Positions 1 through 4,737 of a stretch of DNA of 8,779 nt are shown piece after piece (position 1 is the stretch's first letter; each line of letters opens with the position of its first letter). This DNA comes from an uncultured Fretibacterium sp. (GTDB taxonomy: Bacteria > Synergistota > Synergistia > Synergistales > Aminobacteriaceae): positions 1 through 8,779 of the forward strand of contig CAJPSE010000062.1 of NCBI GenBank assembly GCA_905373185.1, written 5' to 3'. The notes beneath the pieces were generated by a model that saw only the letters and a list, made by a program, of their open reading frames with translations, did no database searches and was not told the DNA's origin. The position numbers were made by a program, and so were the translations under genes.

Positions 1-481
1 CGTCGTCACTCGTGATGACCCCCTCCAGGTCGTAGCCTGGGATGTCCGGAACGTCGGGGACGGAACCCGTCGCGACGAGGATGGCGTCGGCCTCGTAGAC
101 CTTGCCGTTCACCTCCACGGACCTGGGCCCCTTGAGGGTGGCATGTCCCTCCACGTACTCGACCCCGTTCCCCTTCACGAGGTCCAGGGTCCCCTTGGAG
201 AGGCGCGAGACGGTCAGTGCCTTTCGCTTCATCAGGGCGTTCCAGTCCAGCCTGGGGTTGTCGGCCAGCACACCGATCCTCTTCGCCTCGGACTTGAGCT
301 CGTTCAGGAGCTCCGCCGTATGGAGCAGGACCTTGGTCGGGATGCACCCGACGTTGAGGCACGTCCCCCCGATGGCCTTTTTCTCGATCAGGGTGACCGA
401 GGCGCCCAGGTGGGCGGCGTGGACGGCGGCGACGTAGCCCCCTGGGCCCGCGCCGATGACGATGATGCGTTTTGCGCTCAT
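1..481 (-). CDS. lpdA: dihydrolipoyl dehydrogenase (E3 / glycine-cleavage L protein), N-terminal part
   Basis: FAD-dependent enzyme that reoxidises dihydrolipoamide on 2-oxoacid dehydrogenase complexes or the glycine cleavage H protein, using NAD+; cytoplasmic. The first 160 codons are present and the gene continues past the left edge. Visible: the FAD-binding Rossmann motif GAGPGG (residues 10-15), an acidic residue closing the second strand (E33), and the redox-active disulfide motif GGTCLNVGCIPTK with C41 and C46, which is diagnostic for the lipoamide dehydrogenase branch of the pyridine nucleotide-disulfide oxidoreductases. The segment ends in an ATGS motif and the next strand. There is no N-terminal lipoyl domain. 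The ATG at 481 follows a strong AGGAGG ribosome binding site. The gene starts 40 bp after the PBP1A stop, with no terminator between, so the two are probably cotranscribed. Family assignment is firm; which complex it serves (pyruvate dehydrogenase, branched-chain or glycine cleavage) cannot be read here. Confidence 0.93.
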   Translation of the reverse strand, partial: MSAKRIIVIGAGPGGYVAAVHAAHLGASVTLIEKKAIGGTCLNVGCIPTKVLLHTAELLNELKSEAKRIGVLADNPRLDWNALMKRKALTVSRLSKGTLDLVKGNGVEYVEGHATLKGPRSVEVNGKVYEADAILVATGSVPDVPDIPGYDLEGVITSDD

Positions 482-521
482 GTTCAACTCTCCTCCTTGC
501 ATGTTTGCTTACAGGTTTTTG

Positions 522-2801
522 TCATTCTATTCCATATTCCTTGAGAAGCTTCTGATATCGGCTCTCTATCTCGTCCGCCGGACTGGGGTCCTGGCGATAA
601 GGCGCAGGCCCGTCGGGGATACTCTCGGGGGCGATCGAGGGCGTCTGCCGCGGCGGAGCGGACGGGTATTCAGGCTGTTCTGGGACGAGGTCGTTATCCT
701 GCTCTATCAGGAAAAGCCTGGGCCCCGTCGGGTCCTCCTCAGCCTCGGCATAGCCGCCCCCATGAAGGGGACACCTTGCGCTCGGGGCCTTTCCTATCGG
801 CAGGTACAGGGGGACGCCGGGACAACCCGACGCGGTGCGGTAGCCCGTCGTCCGGCAAATTGTGACTCCCTCGGTCTCCACCCATGCCGGGGGCGGAGTG
901 AATTTCGCCGGAGTGCCCTGCTTTTTCACGGCGTACTCCATGAACGTCTTCCAGGCCGGGGCTGCGGCGATGCCGCCCACGCTTCCCCTGCCCATCGAGG
1001 TGTGGTCGTCCTTGCCTACGTAGACGGCTGTCGTCAGCCCAGGGGTCCCGCCGACAAACCAGGCGTCGATGAAATCGTTGGAGGTCCCGGTCTTGCCGAA
1101 CGTCTCCACCTTGGGGACGGAGGCTCTCGTACCGGTCCCTGCGCGGACGACGTCCATCAGCATGGAACGGAGCGCGTACGCGGTCTCCGGCTTCATCGCC
1201 TGGAGGGCTTGAGGCTCGCGTGACTCCAAAAGTTCGTCGTCGGGGCCGCGGATCTCGCGTATCGTGAGGGGGACGACCCGCTTGCCCCCGTTGTTGAAGC
1301 AGTTGAAGGCCACGGCCATCTCCAGGGGCGTGACGCTGGCCGCCCCGAGGGCGACGGAGAGGTCGTTCGGGAGGTAGCGCGATTCTATCCCCATGTTCCG
1401 CGCCATGGTCACGACGGGGTCCGTGCCGATATAGGCGGCGACGCGGACGGCCACGGTGTTGTACGAGCTTGTCAGCGCCTTCTGCAGGGTGACCTCGCCC
1501 GCGTACTGCCCGCTCGAGTTCTTGGGGGACCAGCTGCGTCCCCGGCCCCCGCGGTTGGCGAAGGTGATGGGTGCGTCCATGAAGTGGTCGCTGGGCATGA
1601 TGTTCTCCTCCAGTGCCGCCGCGTACACGATGGGCTTGAAGCTGGAGCCGGGCTGGCGGTAGGCCTGGGTCGCACGGTTGAACTTGCTCGTCTTGAAGTC
1701 CTTGCCGCCCACGAGTGCGAGGACCTCCCCCGTCTCGGACGTCATGCAGACCAGGGCGCCCATCGCCTTGAGGGAGCGGACGGCCTCCTGGGCCTTGATC
1801 TGGAGGTCGATGTCCAGGGTGGTGTAGATCTTCAGTCCCCCACTGTAGACCGTGTCCTTGCCGTACTTGGGCAGGAGGTCGTTGAACAGGAGGTGCGAGA
1901 CGAAATAGGGGGCCCGGTTGAACTCCTCTATTCGATTGGCGAGCTTGCGGAACTCCAGCTTCTCATCGTAGGCCTGCTGCCGCTGGGCCGTGTCGATCCA
2001 GCCAAGGGCCTCCATACGCCCCAGAACGTAATTCTGACGGGTTTTAGCGTTGTCGAGGTTGCTCAGAGGGTTGTAGCGCCCCGGGTTGGCGATGAGCCCG
2101 GCCAGGATGGACGACTGCGCGATGTCCAGATCCGCCGCGGATTTCCCGAAGTAGGTGCGCGCGGCAGTCTCCGCGCCCCAGGCCCCGCGCCCGAAGTTGA
2201 TGGTGTTGAGGTAGAGCTCCAGGAGCTTGTCCTTCGAATAGAGCTTCTCCATGCGCATGGCGATGATGATCTCCTTGGCCTTGCGGGCGATGCTCCTCTC
2301 TTGGGACAGGAAGAGGTTGCGTGCGAGCTGCTGGGTGATGGTGCTCGCCCCCTGGACCTTGCCCCTCTCCACGAGGTCGATCCAGAGGGCCCGCATGATC
2401 GACCCGATGCGGATGCCGCCGTGCTGATAGAAGGAGGAGTCCTCGGCTGCGAGGACGGCCTTGACGAGCCACGGCGAGATCCGGTGCAGCGGAAGCGGGG
2501 TTCGGTTCTCGATGAAGAGCCTTGCGATCACCTTGTCGTTGCGGTCGTAGAGGATGGAGGCCACGCTGCTCTTGGGGTTGGCGACGTCGACCATCGTGGG
2601 CAGGTCCGCCGATATCTTGACGACGTACCAGGCAACGCCGGCGCTCGCCAGTCCGATCAGCAGCAGAAGGAGAAGAATAAGGACCAAGAACAGCGTGCCC
2701 AGGACCGAGCGTATCCCTTTTTTCTTTTTTTTCGTCTTTGGGCGGGGAGGGACGGCATCCCGGGGTGTACCGCCGTAGGGATATCGGGATGTGTTTTTCA
2801 T
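522..2801 (-). CDS. mrcA: class A penicillin-binding protein 1A (bifunctional transglycosylase/transpeptidase)
   Basis: Polymerises lipid II glycan strands and cross-links peptide stems in the periplasm. The 759-residue product has a basic cytoplasmic tail with a KKKKK run (24-28), one transmembrane anchor (about 33-61), and a GT51 domain with EDSSFYQHGG (catalytic E120), GASTITQQLARN (151-162), RKAKE (second Glu, E177) and FGRGAWGAE (203-211). The transpeptidase domain follows with SSFK (nucleophile S386, K389), SYN (446-448) and KTGT (570-573), so both activities look intact. The C-terminal tail (about 636-759) is proline-rich and has three cysteines (C649, C660, C677), the first two in a CRTTGYRTASGC arrangement common in PBP1A tails. 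It is shorter than Escherichia coli PBP1a (about 850 residues) because the inter-domain insert is small. The ATG at 2801 has AGGAGG at 2813-2818, spaced 11 nt. It lies 179 bp downstream of the DUF3798 gene and has its own candidate promoter. Confidence 0.96.
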   Translation of the reverse strand: MKNTSRYPYGGTPRDAVPPRPKTKKKKKGIRSVLGTLFLVLILLLLLLIGLASAGVAWYVVKISADLPTMVDVANPKSSVASILYDRNDKVIARLFIENRTPLPLHRISPWLVKAVLAAEDSSFYQHGGIRIGSIMRALWIDLVERGKVQGASTITQQLARNLFLSQERSIARKAKEIIIAMRMEKLYSKDKLLELYLNTINFGRGAWGAETAARTYFGKSAADLDIAQSSILAGLIANPGRYNPLSNLDNAKTRQNYVLGRMEALGWIDTAQRQQAYDEKLEFRKLANRIEEFNRAPYFVSHLLFNDLLPKYGKDTVYSGGLKIYTTLDIDLQIKAQEAVRSLKAMGALVCMTSETGEVLALVGGKDFKTSKFNRATQAYRQPGSSFKPIVYAAALEENIMPSDHFMDAPITFANRGGRGRSWSPKNSSGQYAGEVTLQKALTSSYNTVAVRVAAYIGTDPVVTMARNMGIESRYLPNDLSVALGAASVTPLEMAVAFNCFNNGGKRVVPLTIREIRGPDDELLESREPQALQAMKPETAYALRSMLMDVVRAGTGTRASVPKVETFGKTGTSNDFIDAWFVGGTPGLTTAVYVGKDDHTSMGRGSVGGIAAAPAWKTFMEYAVKKQGTPAKFTPPPAWVETEGVTICRTTGYRTASGCPGVPLYLPIGKAPSARCPLHGGGYAEAEEDPTGPRLFLIEQDNDLVPEQPEYPSAPPRQTPSIAPESIPDGPAPYRQDPSPADEIESRYQKLLKEYGIE

Positions 2802-2929
2802 CGAGCGATAAGCCTCCTAAGGTATGCAAGACCTGAACATCCTTGTTGGAGGACGTCCCACCCTTATTATCTCATCTTTTCGTTCATTTTGCCCCGATTC
2901 CCCTCGAGTCGCCCACAACATGTTCCTTC

Positions 2930-2959
2930 GTTATACCGTGTACCATTTACCATTGTCCA
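2930..2959 (-). promoter_or_regulatory. candidate sigma70-type promoter for the PBP1A operon
   Basis: On the minus strand, TGGACA (2954-2959) and TATAAC (2930-2935) are separated by 18 bp. Each differs from the sigma70 consensus at one position. It sits about 130 bp upstream of the PBP1A start and inside a heptamer repeat, so the -35 element is made of repeat units. It would let PBP1A and lpdA be expressed independently of the upstream riboswitch-controlled gene. The position and spacing are seen; activity is inferred. Confidence 0.5.
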
Positions 2960-2962
2960 TTG
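2935..2962. repeat. degenerate heptamer tandem repeat, four units
   Basis: Four consecutive 7-bp units in perfect register on the plus strand: ACCGTGT, ACCATTT, ACCATTG, TCCATTG. On the minus strand the freshest units read CAATGGA and CAATGGT. The units decay toward the left. The array lies in the gap between the DUF3798 stop and the PBP1A start and overlaps the candidate promoter. It is too short and degenerate to be coding. Confidence 0.6.
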
Positions 2963-2980
2963 CCTGGCGTGGCGTTTGTC

Positions 2981-4282
2981 TCAGCGCCGCTGCGCGTTGG
3001 CGCCGCTGCGCAGCCCCGGGAAGGCCCCTACCCGAAAATATTTTTCTGGCACCCTCGTCTCCGTGATGCCGGAGTAGCCGCGCCCCAGGATGTAGATGTC
3101 CTGGTTGACCAATACCACGTTTTTCAGACGAAGGCCTGTCCCCGCATCGACATAGTGTATGGCGCTCCAATGGGCGCCCGGGGTGTGAAGCTCGTAACAT
3201 GCGCGCAGGTCGGCCAGGCTTTCGAGGCGTGCCTTGCCCTCGATGCAGCGTTTCCCGAACTCCGCCAGGGCGACGACGTTCGTGTAGTCGTAGGAGAACG
3301 CCCCCGTCCCAATGCGCCCGCCGGCGCCGGCCTCCACCACGGAACGCTCCACCTTTTTCAGGATGGCGGGCCAGTTTCCCTTCTCCTTCGAGAGGTCTAT
3401 TCCCAGCGCCCCGGGCAGCCCCATGATCGGAGAGAACAGATCGACCACGTAGCCCCCCTGCTCGATGACCCGCATGAGCATGGGCTCGATGTGAGTGTAG
3501 TTGGTACACAAAAAGGCCGTATCCCTGCCGTATTTCTTCAGCCAGACGGGCATCTTCTCCAGGATGAACTGCTGGGCGCCGGCCACCCCGGCGTCGCCGA
3601 GCGGGTCGGGCGCTGACTCGGCGTAAAAGGAGATTCCAAGGTCCCGGCAGGCCTCCTCCATGATGGCGCGCCTGCGCCCCAGGGTCTCGAAGCTCATGTG
3701 ACGCGGAAAGGAGATGTGGACGAAATTTTTTGCCCCGACCTCCTTGGCGGCCAGGGGGATCAGGTAGCCGCGGCTGAAGCTGTCCGCGTTCACCACCAGA
3801 TCCGCGGCGGAGGCAGCGATGTTCAGGTCCTCGTGGGCCTCCCCGATGAAGAGGAGGATGTCGGGGCGCTGTTCCCGGACGCGGCGAAAACCCTCCGTCG
3901 TCCCGGGGATGCCGTGGCTGACGACGATGGCCTTCACCTTGGGGTCGTCGGCAAGCCCCACGATCTGACTGACGGTGGTCTCCATCTCGGAGATGAACTG
4001 GTCGGGATAGGTCACGTGGAGGATCATGCCTCCGTTTTCCACGCTTCCATAGCGGTTGATCAGGCTCTCCGCGCCTCGGAGGGAATCCTCGGCGGCGGAG
4101 ACGGTTCCCGTCATGAGCCCGATGTGAAAATCGGCCTGTGCTAGGGCAGGCGCCGAAGGGAGAGTGAGGGACATAAGACCGGCCAGAATAAAGGGCGATA
4201 GACCGGAGGACGAAATGAAGGACGGAAGGAAACTGCGGAGACGGGCGGAAATGGCGGGGAGTACGATACGGAAACGTTTCAT
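2981..4282 (-). CDS. exported DUF3798 protein (periplasmic-binding-protein-like, function unknown)
   Basis: The 433-residue product has a long N-terminal export signal: a basic n-region with an unusually long lead, a hydrophobic stretch at about 30-42, and ALA (46-48) as a likely signal peptidase I site. There is no lipobox cysteine, so it is predicted to be soluble and periplasmic. The mature part starts ADFHIGLMTGTVSAAEDSLR and contains ITYP-like HVTYPDQF, IVVSHGIPGTTEGFRRVR, DILLFIGEAHED, FVHISFPRHMSFETLGRRR, GVAGAQQFILEKMP and PIMGLPGALGIDL, the pattern I recognise as DUF3798, a family resembling type I periplasmic binding proteins. The start was moved to ATG 4282, which has GAGGTGA at a good distance. 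The longer frame reaching 4369 would read through a terminator and the aptamer P1 helix. The THF riboswitch leader upstream suggests a role tied to folate or one-carbon compounds, but no transporter gene is adjacent and the ligand is unknown. Confidence 0.88.
   Translation of the reverse strand: MKRFRIVLPAISARLRSFLPSFISSSGLSPFILAGLMSLTLPSAPALAQADFHIGLMTGTVSAAEDSLRGAESLINRYGSVENGGMILHVTYPDQFISEMETTVSQIVGLADDPKVKAIVVSHGIPGTTEGFRRVREQRPDILLFIGEAHEDLNIAASAADLVVNADSFSRGYLIPLAAKEVGAKNFVHISFPRHMSFETLGRRRAIMEEACRDLGISFYAESAPDPLGDAGVAGAQQFILEKMPVWLKKYGRDTAFLCTNYTHIEPMLMRVIEQGGYVVDLFSPIMGLPGALGIDLSKEKGNWPAILKKVERSVVEAGAGGRIGTGAFSYDYTNVVALAEFGKRCIEGKARLESLADLRACYELHTPGAHWSAIHYVDAGTGLRLKNVVLVNQDIYILGRGYSGITETRVPEKYFRVGAFPGLRSGANAQRR
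2984..3011. repeat. 12-bp direct repeat at the 3' end of the DUF3798 gene
   Basis: GCGCCGCTGCGC occurs at 2984-2995 and again at 3000-3011, separated by 4 bp. It encodes the last residues of the DUF3798 protein (…RSGANAQRR) and ends immediately before its stop codon. The duplication probably changed the C-terminal tail. The repeats are also partly self-complementary, but no U-tract follows, so this is not an intrinsic terminator. Confidence 0.7.
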
Positions 4283-4287
4283 GACGA

Positions 4288-4308
4288 TCACCTCATCATC
4301 GATGATGA
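4288..4308 (-). promoter_or_regulatory. ribosome binding site of the DUF3798 gene abutting a 16-bp perfect palindrome
   Basis: The Shine-Dalgarno GAGGTGA (4288-4294 on the minus strand) decides the ATG at 4282. Directly upstream and overlapping it by two bases is TCATCATCGATGATGA (4293-4308), a perfect 16-bp palindrome. As RNA it can fold as a 6-bp stem with a UCGA loop. It could be an operator or a small hairpin modulating ribosome access, or a chance product of GAT/ATC-rich sequence. Confidence 0.55.
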
Positions 4309-4316
4309 AGGCGAAC

Positions 4317-4344
4317 AAAAAGAGCACTGTCCTCGACAGCGCTC
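4317..4344 (-). terminator. intrinsic terminator in the DUF3798 leader (riboswitch expression platform)
   Basis: Transcribed leftward: GAGCGCUGUC (4344-4335), loop GAG, GACAGUGCUC (4331-4322), then UUUUU (4321-4317). The stem is 10 bp with one G-U wobble. It lies 35 nt before the start codon of the downstream gene and after a strong promoter and aptamer, so it acts as an attenuator in the leader, not at the end of a gene. The first six bases of its 5' arm are claimed by the competing antiterminator helix. Confidence 0.87.
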
Positions 4345-4379
4345 CGCGATGAGTGAAACACAAACTCAACAGCGGACGC
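4339..4379 (-). promoter_or_regulatory. antiterminator helix of the THF riboswitch
   Basis: In the RNA, UCCGC (4376-4372) pairs with GCGGA (4347-4343), UGAGU (4368-4364) with ACUCA (4354-4350), and GCG (4379-4377) with CGC (4341-4339) past a bulged G. This helix uses the conserved GCGUCCG junction of the aptamer and the P1 3' strand, and also takes the start of the terminator 5' arm. It therefore excludes both the ligand-bound aptamer and the terminator. The pairings are read from the sequence; the switching is inferred. Confidence 0.7.
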
Positions 4380-4461
4380 AGCTATGCACCGTACGGTCTC
4401 CCGTTTCGTTCCACAGCGACATCCCATCCGTGGACACTTGACGCACACAGCTTACTCTGTT
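4368..4461 (-). promoter_or_regulatory. tetrahydrofolate (THF) riboswitch aptamer, folT type
   Basis: Read on the minus strand, the order of elements matches the THF aptamer known from folT leaders. P1 is AACAG (4461-4457) with CUGUU (4372-4368). J1/2 is AGUA. P2 is AGCUGUG (4452-4446) with CAUAGCU (4386-4380). GCGUCAAGUG follows, then P3 UCCAC/GUGGA (4434-4430, 4414-4410) capped by the conserved GGGAUGUCG (4425-4417). AACGAA (4410-4405) leads to P4 ACGG-GAGA-CCGU (4404-4393), then CGGUGC (4391-4386) and the 3' conserved GCGUCCGCU. From memory, the Streptococcus mutans folT aptamer shares GGGAUGUCG, AACGAA, the GAGA loop, CGGUG and GCAUCCGCU in the same order. The class binds reduced folates; here it precedes a terminator, implying an OFF switch. 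It lies about 20 nt after the expected transcription start. Confidence 0.92.
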
Positions 4462-4486
4462 TGCAGCCTACAGTAAAACTTTGGTC

Positions 4487-4515
4487 ATTGTATTGATGGC
4501 GCTGAGGTTTGTCAA
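4487..4515 (-). promoter_or_regulatory. sigma70-type promoter of the riboswitch-DUF3798 transcript
   Basis: On the minus strand, TTGACA (4510-4515) is a perfect -35 box, followed after exactly 17 bp by TACAAT (4487-4492), one mismatch from consensus. Transcription should start near 4480, giving a leader of about 200 nt that begins shortly before aptamer helix P1. This is the best promoter in the window. Confidence 0.85.
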
Positions 4516-4569
4516 GGGAAAATATAGAGCTTGTCAGGCGTATCAGTAGTCGTATCGATCATTCTGTGA

Positions 4570-4592
4570 AAGTGCTGATTTAATCAGCGCTT
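4570..4592. promoter_or_regulatory. 23-bp imperfect dyad in the divergent intergenic region
   Basis: AAGTGCTGATT (4570-4580), a single T, then AATCAGCGCTT (4582-4592). The arms match at all but one position, and on the plus-strand RNA that one is a U-G pair. It lies between the two divergent promoters and has no U-tract close behind it, which fits an operator for a dimeric regulator better than a terminator. No regulator gene is visible in the window. Confidence 0.4.
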
Positions 4593-4676
4593 CCCTGTGC
4601 TTTTCGTGACACCGCATTCGCCCCGTATATTCTGTCTGTGAGGCGGGTGTTTCCCTTCCAAGAGGGCGCTATACGC

Positions 4677-4682
4677 TATAAT
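4677..4682 (+). promoter_or_regulatory. candidate -10 box for the nucleoside kinase gene
   Basis: A perfect TATAAT at 4677-4682, about 55 bp before the kinase start, in the context GCTATACGCTATAAT. I see no convincing -35 box 16-18 bp upstream, so this promoter may be weak or activator dependent. The predicted leader is about 50 nt. Confidence 0.5.
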
Positions 4683-4723
4683 TGAGGGGCAGATTAGCGG
4701 TGACATAGCAAAAATTCTGCTGC

Positions 4724-4736
4724 AGGAGGGGCTCCT
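4724..4736 (+). promoter_or_regulatory. Shine-Dalgarno sequence locked in a perfect hairpin
   Basis: AGGAG (4724-4728), GGG loop, CTCCT (4732-4736) form a perfect 5-bp GC-rich hairpin that contains the Shine-Dalgarno AGGAGGG (4724-4730). It ends one base before the ATG at 4738. The site decides the start of the kinase gene and suggests that translation initiation is restrained until the helix opens. Confidence 0.6.
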
Positions 4737-4737
4737 C

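Noticed and set aside
1584..3077. 497-residue plus-strand frame opposite PBP1A.
   Set aside because: Antisense shadow; no domain, and PBP1A on the other strand is intact.
4283..4369. Longer 462-residue DUF3798 frame starting at 4369.
   Set aside because: The extra 29 codons would run through the terminator and the P1 strand of the aptamer, lack a ribosome binding site, and would bury the signal peptide. ATG 4282 has a proper Shine-Dalgarno.
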